From NCBI RefSeq assembly GCF_000182925.2, contig NC_026501.1:8845917-8909916 (forward strand): a DNA stretch of 64,000 bases, in the 5' to 3' direction. The DNA is from Neurospora crassa OR74A. Lineage: Eukaryota > Ascomycota > Sordariomycetes > Sordariales > Sordariaceae. Positions 11,351-22,465 of this stretch are shown here, piece after piece. The notes under the pieces are model-generated. The model ran no database searches, was not told where the DNA came from, and saw only the letters and a program-made list of their open reading frames with translations. The position numbers and the translations under genes were made by a program. Within the stretch, counting starts at the first letter, position 1; each line of letters opens with the position of its first letter.

Positions 11351-13158
11351 TCATAGAAATACTTTAAAGTCTTCCTCGTCCTCATCAACCTCCTCAATGG
11401 CCTCCAGTCCCCAAACTCTCTCCTCATCTTGGTGATCCTCCACCTCCTCCACTTTGTCAATCTCCTCGCAATCCTGCTCCTCGTCCTCCTCCTTGATGAC
11501 ATCAAGACCCCAAACCGTCACCAAACCATTCCGATCCTCAACTTCCTTGACTTCGCAAACCTCCTCTTCAATCTCTTCATCCTCCTCCACAATGGTATCA
11601 AGCCCACAAACACTCTTGCATCCCTTCGCCTCCTCCTCCAACATGAACTCCCCGCTCAAATACAACACCGCAGCCGGATCACTGCTACGCCAGGAATTAA
11701 AATCCTCAAGCTCCTCATCGAGCATCAACATGAACGCCTCCTCGTACTCCCAGTACCACCGCTCATCGCTACCAAGGACGTAGTTCTTGTTCCCATCAGG
11801 ATGCTCATACCACGCCAAAATCTCCCAGTTCTCGCCCATGTCTTTTTCTTCCTTCCACTCCATGTACTCAGCCAGGGGATGTCTGGGTTCCTCCTCGCTG
11901 TCTGACTCGTCATCAGAGTAATAGGTGACCATCTCTAAACCGCGGGAAGTCGCGACTGCCTTGACTTTGGGTTCTCTTTCTTCCTTCTCATTATCATTGT
12001 CATCGTCGCTGCTCTCAAGCCGAGTCGCATCCACCACCTCGGATTCCTAATCCGTGATGGTGGTGGCGGGCTTGGTATCAGGATCGTTCATCCAAGCCAA
12101 GAAATCCTCATGTTCATCTGGCAGCATGCGGCTGATTTTGCGGCGGTCATGGTAGATGTACCATTTGCTGTTGGTGAGGAGGACGTATTGGAGGCCGTAC
12201 TCGGGGCGATCGATGGTGTGGACGATGTCGAGGTCGTCGAGGGAGTCTTGGTCTTTGGTTGACTCATTGTCGTCGTCGTCGTCGTCGCTGGCGTAGTCAT
12301 CGTCGCTGGCATGGATGACGGTGGAGTAGTCATCTACGTCGCTGTCGCTGGCGGGATCAGATGGAGTGGGTGAGGGGGAGCGTGAGCCGGGCGAGGAAGG
12401 CGCAGTCGGGAGAGTGCCCCTGATGAGCCGGAATGTGGGGAAGCATCGGTAGGCGGTGGGGCTTTGATCCTGAACTGGAGAGCTGCTGTCGCGGGAAGAT
12501 CCGCTTTCGTCGCATTGTTCGGGGGTTTTGATTTGACTGCGCTTGTTCTTGGTGTTGGCGATGGACGGTTGGGAGTACTCCGTGTCTTGAGTATCGGTGG
12601 TGTCCTTGCTCGAGTTGCTGTAGGCAGAGAACTTGGAGTTGTTCGAAGAAGTTGTGCTGCAGAAGGTTAGTACTGGCTTATGCAGAAGCGATGCAGATGC
12701 AGAGGGATGAGAATGACTTACTCGGTGGAGACCTTGCGGACACGATAAGACTTGTCGGTCTCAGCAATGCCGGCGTCGATGGGAGAAGCCTGACCATCGC
12801 GGACGGGGAAAGGGAAGTAGCCGGCTCGAGCGATTTTGGGGGAGGCGGAAGTGGGCTTGTCATCAAGCTCGTCGATGTCGTCAATGCTCATGTCATCGTC
12901 AACGTCAGAGGCGTTGATGTTTTCCTCGGCATCAGCCTTGGAGACAGGTCCAGTCTGTTCAGAGAAGTTAGCGAGATGTGAGATATCAATATGCGCAATG
13001 TTCTTATTGGTACTAACCTTTTGGGTAGGATCCTGTGCGGAAGTCATGGCAATAGGAGCCTCGACAGTCCCGTTGATGATCGCTTTGATGATGGCAGCGT
13101 TGGGGAGGGGCAGTCGGTAAGCATGGACGGCAACACCCGAGGACCACAAAGAAGACAT
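11351..13158 (-). CDS. Array gene C: WY-module protein with internal UAG
   Basis: Function unknown. Model: exons 13158-13018, 12954-12722 and 12656-11351, with introns of 63 nt (GTTAGT...CAG) and 65 nt (GTAAGT...CAG). Total 559 residues, stop TGA. The first intron is a multiple of three and has no in-frame stop, so retention would add 21 residues. The N-terminus is mildly hydrophobic. A Ser/Asp-rich linker leads to D1 (I-D-R-P-E-Y-G...N-S-K-W-Y...F-L-A-W), then T-I-T-D, an in-frame TAG at 12049-12047 (codon 328) and E-S-E-V. After 231 further open codons the protein has a D2 module (G-S-D-E-R-W-Y-W) and three acidic W/C-G-L-[DE]-x-I repeats at the C-terminus. A perfect CGGAT/ATCCG stem encloses the loop UAGGA. 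No ATG lies near the start of exon 3, so ATG-based gene finders would miss much of it. Confidence 0.82.
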
Positions 13159-14337
13159 GATGATGTACTTGATGGATGAAAGTGGCGAGAGTGAGGAGTT
13201 GTTGCGACGATGTGTCGTTGCGGTGTGCGAGGTGCTTCTGGCTTGGGGTGCGAGTCGATATTTGACGGTGCAGTTGGGTGCCCAGTTCTAGGATGCAGAG
13301 GGAAGAAGTTTTAGGAGGGGATTTGAAAGCGAGCTCGCGATATTATAGCTTTGAACAGGTTGGCTGTCGCCGACACACTGAAGCTATCCCCACTTGCGAC
13401 TATGGGCGAACTGTTCAGTTGTTCACGTTATTCGGGTGGTGAGGTTCCGTTGCGAGGGCAACCGGCGAGGCGATGAATGCCTGTAGATCCCTGAGAACAT
13501 CAACAGAACAGGCGGATACATGTTCAGATCTTGAACAGTGGTGCTGTTTATGAATGACCGAGCTGATCTCAACAGACTTTCGAACAGTGCAACAGTGGCA
13601 TGAAGCTAGGTATTCAGACTGAACGTCGGCACTTGGTACACTCCATGCTCGTGTGCTGTACGGTGAACAATACCACGGGAGTTCGCAATTTATCGGCAGG
13701 GCAACATCAAGTCGTGTAGTAAAGGACCAATTAAACTGTTCGGAAGTTCGTGCAAAGGGATAAGAGGTATCACAGTTTACCTTGTAGCCGACCCAGGACA
13801 TAGTGTGTAGAGAGAAGTATGGCAGTCTTTGGCATGATAAATGTGTACAACTTGCACCGAAGCGATACAGCCCAACGGCGGTGATATAGCACGTTGACAA
13901 CATAACAACTAATAGGATCCTTGCAGTCAAGAGACCACAGAGCAGGATAATGGGACATTCTGCCCCGAAGCTTTTACGCCCATAGATTGAAGTACGAGTG
14001 TTTGACTAAGAAGAAGTACATAGCTACCTAGGAAGACGAACATCATTTGCGAATAATATCAGTGTTAACCTCGGGCGCCGCTCACTCTAAGATAGGTAGC
14101 AGAGCAAATCACAATGAAACTACGGGAACAAAAGCAATTCACAATCACTAGTCGGCCTCGAAGCAGTTCATATACAACTTGATAGCTTTCCATCCTCTAA
14201 TAGGTCCCTATCTCATACCGCATCCACATGATCATTCAGCCTAACTCATCTAGCATCTTGTTCTTCAACCTTTCACCAGTGATTTTGTGACCTTATTCCC
14301 TCCATGATCCTTCCGCAGATCGTGACACTCCACGTAC
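13159..14337 (-). promoter_or_regulatory. Upstream region of gene C and 3' flank of gene D
   Basis: Motif cluster next to C: TGAACAG at about 13352 and 13532, CTGTTCA at 13411, GTTCAC and TGTTCA nearby, and CTGTCGCC at 13364. No gene was recognised from 13.8 kb to the TGA of gene D. Confidence 0.4.
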
Positions 14338-16193
14338 TCAAGATTCCTCCTCCGCCTCCTCAGTGATGTTATCGAGTCCCCAGCGGTTGACGACCGTATC
14401 CTCCTCAGTAGCATCGACCGGAGCCAAGCTACCATCCTCCAACCGGCCCTTGAGTAAATCCATTTCATCCTCCATCAAGCGGCGGAACTTTCCCTCAAAC
14501 TCAAAGTACCATTCCTGATCATTCCCCAAAGCGTACTTCCTGTCGGCGAACTCGGGGTGGTTAAAAGACCGGACGACTTCCCAACCTCTGCCTAGCTCGT
14601 ATCTCTTCTTCCAGCGAAGAAGTTCTGCCCAGTCTTCCTCACCCTCTTCTTCGTCTTCCTCTTCGACGAAATCTCCGCTCCCTTCAATCCCCCCCAGGAT
14701 CTCCAGGCCGTTAGATACCTAGTCCTTGGGCCTGGGGGTCCAAGAGGGGCTCAGCTGCGTTGGATTGATAGTGGGTCGGTGATCATCGTTGTTCTTGTAG
14801 AAACTGGTGGTTGTAAAGTTGACCGCGTCGATCCAGTTCAAAAAGGTCTCGTACTCGTCTTCCACCATCTGCCGAACATTGTCGTCATCTTCGACCCAGT
14901 ACCAGTAGCCACAAGTGAGCATGCCATACTGGTTGCCGCTGATGGGGTCGGTGAGGACTGTCACGAAGTCCAGATTCTTTAGATCCTCCTGGGTCAGACC
15001 CTGGTAGGCGTAGTCGTAGACATAGTTGAAGGTGGGAAGGGAGGCCCGGATCGGAATGGGGGAGTCGGGCTCTTGAGCCGCAGGGCAGGAACGGATATAG
15101 TTCGCGTCTCCGTCGGAAGTGCCGGTGGGAGGAGATACTACGATTTCCGGGATCGAGGAAAAAGCTGGCTTCTCGTCCGAGTTGTTAAAGACATTGTCGG
15201 GCGACGTGCAGGCCGTATCCGATGTATCGGGCGTAGTGTCGGCGATCGGGCCGTTGGATGTTTGTGTGGTTGCACTTGAAAAATCAGATCTTAATTCGGA
15301 AGTTAGTTATTGCTCAGATGGATGAGTGTAATCAACAAGGAGGACTTACCCTGCAGAGACTTCGCTGGCATGCTGAAATGTGATGTCGTCCGACTGCGCA
15401 ACGGTCGGAACGTGCTTGCCATCTGCACCGGGGCCTTCCCTCACATGAGTGGGGCCAGCCGCATCTGCATCTCGACGGTGCCTCTCGACTTTCTTGACAA
15501 CTGCCTTCTTTGCAAACACGCGCTCTGCCGGGCGTGGAATCCACATCATTCGATCCTCGTCAAGGAAACGCTCGAAATCGTGGTAGTGACAGCTGGAAGC
15601 GAAAGCAGCCGAGTCGTCAAGGTCATCAGCGGCGGAAAGGTTGACCTCGAAAATATCCATGATGGGAAGGGCATGATTGTAGATGTGAGCCTCGGTTTCG
15701 GGGTTGACCGAATCCAGGTCCTTGGGGATCATCGGGGCGGCCTCGACAATGTCAACATCTGAGGCTTCTTGGCGGATGTCATTGCCAGAAAGGGGACTAT
15801 CAATGTTCTCGGTGATGGGTTCGATGATAGTGGCGCAAGTGGCTGCAACAATGATAGTCGGATCGATGGAGGGGTGAGTAGGTGCCTCTTTGGTTGTCTC
15901 GAAGTCACAGATCGCTCCGGTATCCTTGATGTTTTGGACGCTGGTGTCATTAGGAAGAGCAATGTTGATCCTCTTCTTCGCCTTGAGTACCTGGATATTG
16001 TTAGTATTCTGACATGCTTGATGTTTCAAGAGAGTATGCTTACGTTCTTGGTAATAGGGGGGCGATTAGAGTTGTCGATCATCAGAGACAGCACGGCAGA
16101 GGTGGCATTGGCGACGAGGATCATGTCCGCGAGGGTTGGAAAACAAAGTCGAAGGGCATGCTGGCCCAAGTCCCAAAGAAAGGAAGCGGTCAT
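14338..16193 (-). CDS. Array gene D: WY-module protein with internal UAG
   Basis: Function unknown. Model: exons 16193-16044, 15990-15350 and 15274-14338. Intron 1 (53 nt) is GTAAGC...CAG. Intron 2 uses a GTAAGT donor and an AAG acceptor at 15275; a second AAG at 15290 gives the same frame with five more residues. About 575 residues, stop TGA. The N-terminus is hydrophobic. One Y-N-H-A-L-P-I-M-D-I-F-E-V motif and an F-L-D-E-D-R-M-M-W motif follow, then D1 (C-G-Y-W-Y-W...E-Y-E-T-F-L-N-W). An in-frame TAG at 14721-14719 (codon 449) follows K-D and precedes V-S-N-G, like the D-stop-D-S-N-G of gene B. The next 126 codons encode a D2 module (G-N-D-Q-E-W-Y) and W-G-L-D-N-I-T-E-E. A perfect 7-bp stem CCAGGCC/GGCCTGG flanks a 19-nt loop containing the TAG. 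Confidence 0.78.
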
Positions 16194-17179
16194 GGTGGCG
16201 ATTAGGTTTGTTGTGGGAATATGAGAGTGAAATATTGTTAGAGTTGAGTTCTGATGTTCGAGGGTGCGTGTCAGTGGTGATAACAGTGCAGTTCGGAATC
16301 CTGTTTTGGATGTGGAAGAAGATTTCCGAGACAGGATGGAGAATTGCTGCGCTCAATATGTACCCCTCCAGAAGGTCGACTGTCGCTGCGACCATGAAGC
16401 CATTGGCGACTCTCGACCTTGGTGAACTGTGCTTGTCTGTTCACATCTTGATGGGGTTGATGCCCGTTACTCGGGTAACTGTCGATGAACGGCAGAGCTG
16501 GGCTCCGAGCAGTGATGCTGTTCATGGATGGTACATAAGCGCCTGAACAGTCTTCTGAACAGTAGAACAGGGGCATCGAGGCTGTTCAAATATCATGGCG
16601 GCACTAGGTTGCTGTTCAGGGAGAGTCATAATTCTTGTACCCTGCACAACCACGACCGCGTGGACAACACAGGCAGGCTCTGAACAGTGAGGTTGTCTTT
16701 GGAGGGTGCTCGACCGACGTGACCAGTCATGTGAGTTCAAATATCTCTGGACATCCATATAATTCCAGTATAAAGCTGGTCATGCGTAGGCCTGAGGCGT
16801 TGCTACAGGTAAGATAGTGCCGTGGCGTAAGTTAACGGTAGGTAGGATTATAGATGAGAATTACAACAGACAAGATACTTAGGTATCGATGTTTTGAGAA
16901 TCATGCATAAGCGTTGTTGTCAGTCTATTGATAGAGGGTAAAGAGCATAAAGATCAATTAAGCAAAGCAAGATCATCCATATCAGTCACTGGAAGTATTG
17001 CGATAGTCACTTCGAAGTCAGAATAGTAATGTCAGCAGTCAAATTGCTATGTAGACCGTTGAAATGAAGAAAAGTCCACAATTATGACCATTCCTGACTT
17101 CAACCCCTTGCCATCTCCCTCCCTCAGACCTAATCCTCCCCACAGTGACCCCCAACTTGCCCTCCGTCAATCTCTTCTC
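16194..17179 (-). promoter_or_regulatory. Upstream region of gene D and 3' flank of gene E
   Basis: TGAACAG at about 16544, 16556 and 16681; CTGTTCA at 16582 and 16612, with further CTGTTCA words near 16437 and 16518; CTGTCGCTGCGAC near 16379. From 16.8 kb to the end of gene E nothing else was recognised. Confidence 0.4.
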
Positions 17180-19777
17180 TTACCATACTGAGTATTCTTC
17201 CTCGTCCTGTTCCTCCTCCTCCTCGATCGTGTACAAACCCCAGTTGTTCCACTTCTTCGGGACGTACTCCTCCGCCGCCTGCTCGGCCTCTCCCTCATCC
17301 TCCTCAAAGATAGCATCCAGGTCAGGCATCTTCCACTTCGGCTCCGACTTCTTTTCATGAGGGCTTCCCAACTGCTTGATGGGGCCATAAAGGGCAGACT
17401 TGTCGCCATCTCTCCACCTGTTGAAGCGGTCAAGCTCGTCTTCGTCAAGAAGACAGAACATCCCGTCGATCAGCCAATAGACCTGATTATCGCTGCCCAT
17501 GGCGAATTGTTTATCGCCGTCAGGGTGATCGAAGATTCCAACAACGTTCCAGTTGGTGCCGATATACTCGGCCTCCCCTAACTGCTCAAGCTCGTCCGAA
17601 TGCTCTTGCGCGTCGTTGGTGTCGTTGGCGTCCTGAATGGCATCGGCGTAGGTGAAGAATTCGATGCCCTTCGAGCTCTGGTCGGAGATTTCGTCCTCTG
17701 GCTCCAGTCTCTCATCCTCTTCGGCCTGTTTCTCGTCAAGCCAGAAGACGAACTCCTCGTAATCGTCTTCAGTCATCGAATTGGCAGTCACGGTGTCCTC
17801 GTTGAGGTAATGCCACTCGCCATTGGTGAGAAGGACATACTTGGTTCCACACTCGGGGCGCTCTTGGAGATCCAGCACTTCCGACTCCTAATCGGTGATA
17901 GTGATGGCCTCGCTGGCGGAGTCCTGAGTTTCGACAGTTCCGTGCTGTGTGGTGGCGAAGCTCATGTCATCTTCTTCGGCAAGGAACTCGTTTCCTTCCT
18001 CGTCGGTGACGAGGACGACGGGAGGAGGAAGCTTGACTTCCTGCTTGACCTCTTTGTAGCTGTCAAACCAAGCCAAGAGGTCCTCATACTCTCCTTGCGT
18101 CATCATCAGGGCATTGTCGGCCTCGTCCAGGCGGTACCATAAGCCACCATGGGGTTGAACATATGCGATACCATTGTCGGGGCGGTCAATGACGGTAGCA
18201 GTCTCCAGATCGACTGACTCCTCGGAAGACATGGGTGTCAAATTGTACCACTTGGAGGGAATTCTCTCGACGGTAGTAGGAGTGATCGGTTTGACTTGAG
18301 TCTGAGTTTGCTCAGCCTCCTTGTTGGTGGAAGGGGTGAGTTGGTTGACCTCGACGGCATCGGGGACGGAGTACATAATCTCCTCCGCAGGGAACTCGTT
18401 ACCCTCTTCATCTGTGACTAGGACGATAGGGAGAGGAAGCTTGGTGTCCTCCTTGTCTTTCTTGAAGCTGGCAAACCAAGCAAGCAAGTCCTCGTATTCC
18501 TCTTGGGTCATCATGACGGGATTGTCCTCCTTGTCCATGCGATACCACCAGCCACATGAGAGTTGAGCGTAGGAGACACCATTATCGGGACGATCGATAA
18601 CGATGATAGTCTCGAGGTTGTCGAGCTGTTCGGGTGACAAGTGAGAGAAGTCGTACCAAGTCGATCGGGCGTGGTCGATAGTAGTGGTCCTGACCACAGC
18701 AGTAGGAGTGAGCACATCGTTTTCCTCGAGCTTCTTGGTACAAATTGGGGTGACCTGGCTGGCGTCGTCGATTTCAAGAACAGAGTAGTCGGTGTCAGGA
18801 GTGCCAGGGACAGTCGAGGGCGACTCGGTGTTGACAGTCTGCTTGCTTTCGGAGGAAAAGTTGGTCCTGTGAGCAGTTAATATCTGTGTATCGCAGTAGG
18901 AGGTGGATTGGATTACATACGCAGTTGATTCCTCGCGAGCATGGTGAAGAATGGCTTCTTCAGCCTTCTTGTTGGGAGCAGCGTCGCTCGAAATTATGGT
19001 ATCTTCCTCATCGACAGGCATAGCAGTCTTGTCACTCATGATTGGCGAGGCGATGACGGTCGCTTGTGCGGAGGGGACGTCAACGACTTCAATAATCTCC
19101 ATATCAGGGATAGAATGGTGGCAAGATCGGACACTATGTTGCTTGGATGGGGTCTCGACGACTTCGACGATGTCGACAACCGGGAAGCCATGACGGTAAG
19201 AGCGTACTCCATTTGATGAGTTGTGAGCGATGCCCTTTTCGGTGGAAATGGGAGTAGCATGGATAGCAATCTCCTGGATATCGTTGTGCTGAGAAGTGCA
19301 AGGCTCCTTGGTGTCGATATTGATCTCTGTGTCGTCGGCGGTGGCAGTGCCGTTGACACCCTGAATGACGTCGTTGTCGTCGGAAATTTCGACGTCCTTG
19401 TTCAGTTGGATATCCTTGGGGGCGGTGACAACTTCGGTAAAGTCAGATGCCTTGTTATCGGTCATGCTATCGGCAGTACTGTTGTCTGTAGAAGTGGCCG
19501 ACGTGTTGTGCTTGAGCATCTCAGCATCTTGTGCAGTCTGGGTAAGGTGGTTAGCGTCGATGTCGCTAGCAGAGGTCTTACGCCTGAATAGACATACCTT
19601 GTCACCAGCGGGACGGCCCTCATATTCTTCGTCGGCCTGCGAGGGCGCCACTGCGTTGATCAGCAGCTTGACCGACAGCGCGGCAAGTGACGCAATGGCG
19701 ATAGCCTTGACAACGTTGCTGCTCGGAAAGGTGAGAGAGCGAGGGGCAAAGCCCAAAGAGAAGAAAGGGAAAGACAT
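17180..19777 (-). CDS. Array gene E: largest WY-module paralogue, with internal UAG
   Basis: Function unknown. Model: exons 19777-19598, 19537-18921 and 18866-17180, introns 60 and 54 nt (GTATGT donors, CAG acceptors). Total 827 residues, stop TAA. Both introns are multiples of three without in-frame stops. Residues about 20-45 are hydrophobic. Two H-x-[FI]-P-x-x-[DE]-I-[IV]-E-V-V motifs follow. Two near-identical D1 modules (I-D-R-P-D-N-G...W-Y-R-[ML]-D...E-Y-E-D-L-L-A-W-F) are each followed by V-L-V-T-D-E-E-G-N-E-F, a clear internal duplication. T-I-T-D, an in-frame TAG at 17890-17888 (codon 592) and E-S-E-V follow. The 235 codons after it hold a third D1 (N-G-E-W-H-Y), D2 (N-Q-V-Y-W...F-N-R-W-R-D-G-D) and a C-terminal W-G-L-Y-T-I-E-E-E. 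The CCGAU/GUCGG stem around loop UAGGA matches gene C with a compensatory pair change. Confidence 0.83.
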
Positions 19778-21098
19778 TTTGTCGAGGACGGTTGTCAAGA
19801 TGGAATATGTTGATGGGTGATGAGGTGTTGTAAGAGTTTCGGTTGAGATCGCTTGTTGTGCAAAGTTGCATGAAGTGATGCTTGTCCGAAAATTGGATGC
19901 AGCAGGAAGAAATTCGCGGACAGATTCCGGGTGAGGGGAGGAATTTTTATACCTCCAGTTCTCAACCTTAGTTCGACTGTCGCTTGCAATACTGGACCTG
20001 TTGTTGACATGGTGATCGATGAACAGGATGGTTTTTACATAAAGTAAGCACTGAACAGATGTTGTGTTGGTGATAGTTTGGTGGTGGTGACAGTCAAGGA
20101 CATCGGTCTGTGCGTTCAGCGGCTGTGGATGTATTACATGTGATTGGTCAGATCGGCTCTTGTCGTCCGAACAGGGCAAGTGTCCACAGACCAGTTTCCT
20201 GAACATCGTCCGAACTGCTATCTGAACAGCCATCCGAACAGTGCCGACAAAGCTCGTTTTCTCTGAACAGCCCCAAGATAGTCAGTCGGCATGCCAGCTC
20301 GCAGTTGTAGCCAGAGTAATCTGGTCTTCCGTGAATTCTGTGGGTCCCATGCCAGGACGCGACTGTGCAAGCTTCAGAGTGATTGCCAGGTCCGATGGTA
20401 CCGTTGTCGGCGGCTGCCAAGGCTGCCTTTGGCGCTCGTCCCGAGTGTTCGCGGTACAGCAACGACAAAGAGGGGCTCGAGTCCATGGCATCACAAACCG
20501 CTTTCTTTGTCTTGACGACGCTGAGTCGCATCTTAGAATATCTGAGTGATGACGATCACCTGGCACAGTCTGTTCATCGGCCCGGGCCGCACCGAGGCTG
20601 CGAGTCTTCGTCTCCTTGTTCCGCGGCATCAATCCGTGTCCCGAACCCGGCTGTGGCACCGGCACCATCTGTGGCATTTGCTGCGGAGCTATCAATTGCA
20701 GTGGCACCATACTACAAGGTGGCAGCTAAGGGAAAACTGTACATGACTTCGTTATGGGCTTGAGAATCCGGAATGGATGTTTATTTTCCTCGGCGCTCTA
20801 CCGCTGATTGGTTCTTGCAAAGCTAACTCCCCCCTGCCGCATGATCGGGGGGGGGGGATCAGAACGCCCTGCATCAGGCCATGAGTCCGAGCCAGTATCT
20901 AGGAAATCGAGTGTCTCTTTGGAAATACAATCTTGTCGTAATGAAAGAACCACAAATAGCTGAGTCAACCCATTGAAACGTTGCCCATGAAATATGATGA
21001 TGCGGCGACCATACCTTTGGTCAGGTTTCTGCTGCCGAGCATGTCGCTATGCAAATATACGCTTCATCTGCTCTAAAATAGGGATGGGCATCATTGGT
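19778..21098 (-). promoter_or_regulatory. Upstream region of gene E
   Basis: TGAACAG at about 20020, 20052, 20223 and 20264, TGAACA at 20200, CGAACAG words at 20170 and 20234, TGATTGGTC at 20141 and CTGTCGC at 19977. Open frames at 20.2-20.8 kb on both strands are compositionally plain and are not called as genes. Confidence 0.4.
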
Positions 21099-21733
21099 TT
21101 ACGGGTAGACTCTGAACATGTTAGCAAAGGGAAAACGATGCCACCTCTCTAGAAAAGGACTTACTTGACAACTACCATATCAGCCGGCAGGCTACTGCCA
21201 GCGGCGAGCGATTGAGAAAGTCTTTGCATCTCCAGCTTGACATCGAGGGCAAATTGTATCGTCATCTCGACGAGTTTCCCGACACCATTTGTGTACGCGG
21301 TATTGTCGACAGAAGTATCTCCCTTGTCTAGCCCGAGCGTCTCCCTGACCATAGCCTCAAAAATCTTCTTCTCTTTCCGTTTCCTGATCTTGATCTTGTA
21401 AATCTTGGTAATTATAACGTGCTCAAGAATGAGACGCCACGATAATGGAGCACGCGGTGGAGTAAAGGGCACAAGATCGTCCAGCAAGAATCTCTCCAAT
21501 TTTTTACTATAGACGCTCGAAGTAAAAGCCCCAGCCTCGTTGATCAATTGTAGCTGGAGCAAGACAAACCTTAATTCAACCAGTTGTGGAGAGTAGAGGT
21601 CTTCGTCCAATGGATCGGTTGGTGCGTTCAACCAATCCTTGTCGACCGGTTTGTCGACCCAGATATCGGCCTGCTCGTTGAGTGTCTCGGATGCGGCTCC
21701 TTCTCGGCCAACTTTGCCTGGGTTGTTGGCCAT
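21099..21733 (-). CDS. Array gene F: hypothetical protein without WY module
   Basis: Not recognised. The chosen start, M-A-N-N-P-G-K at 21733, avoids a longer upstream frame that reads like a 5' UTR. Exon 21733-21165 is followed by a probable 53-nt intron (21164-21112; GTAAGT donor, GCTAAC branch, CAG acceptor) and a 13-nt last exon ending V-Y-P and TAA at 21101-21099, 193 residues in all. Without splicing the frame would end a few codons earlier at 21161. Features: an acidic N-terminal third, a basic K/R-rich helix-like stretch (about 130-145) and a C-terminal amphipathic segment. It contains none of the D1-D4 modules and no internal UAG, so it may be unrelated to its neighbours. Confidence 0.6.
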
Positions 21734-22465
21734 GGTGATAGTGCGAAACCTGTCGTGTGGTATGTATGGGCAGCCTATGTGCGCGGTTGGAAAGACTTCT
21801 GCGAATGAAGGCGAAAAGAGAAAAGAATGGTTGAATCGTAACCTAGGATGCAAGGACAGAACAAAGAAGGGAAGAATGAGGCAGCTTGGAGGAGGGGAAA
21901 CGGCGTGCACGGTCAACAAGACTCCCAGATGTAGGTAGTTAAAGGAAGTTTAGGTGAATCTGAAGTTCGATGTTATGAGCAGGAACGATAAGGAAATGGT
22001 TAATTGATCACTTGTGTGCAGAGAAGAGAAATGGCGGGCAAGACCATGTTTAAGTACTTGTTCTGGATTGGAATAATGTGGGTGGGATGCTCTTTTCAAG
22101 TTTTTCATGCCACAAATCTTGGAGAGGAGTTACTGCATAACAGCCAAGGAGAGGGGTGAAGGACATATCGGATAACCCACGATAGATGTTGAGGTGCATG
22201 AGTTGCATGTTGATTATCAGTCCTGTCATGTGAAAAGAACAGCATGCTCCTGCAAACAGACCAAGAGGATGAAGAGAGATTGACCAAGAATTGATGACTG
22301 CGCTGGTATAACAGGGATGGAAGCATCTACATCGACATATTCGACCCCAACTTCCAAGGGAATACCTAGACAGCCGCCGACATCAACTTGCTTTTCCGAC
22401 ATGCATTGGTGGCGGATAGATCCTTTTTCCAGACAGTGCCCCAACCCTGAACACCCCCACTCCAC

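Noticed and set aside
17888-20233. Start of gene E at 20233
   Set aside because: The extra N-terminal residues read through the TGAACAG promoter cluster and lack family similarity; the ATG at 19777 opens the conserved hydrophobic start.
20241-20763. Open frames on both strands at 20.2-20.8 kb
   Set aside because: No splice signals, domain or start context; overlapping shadows in a promoter region.
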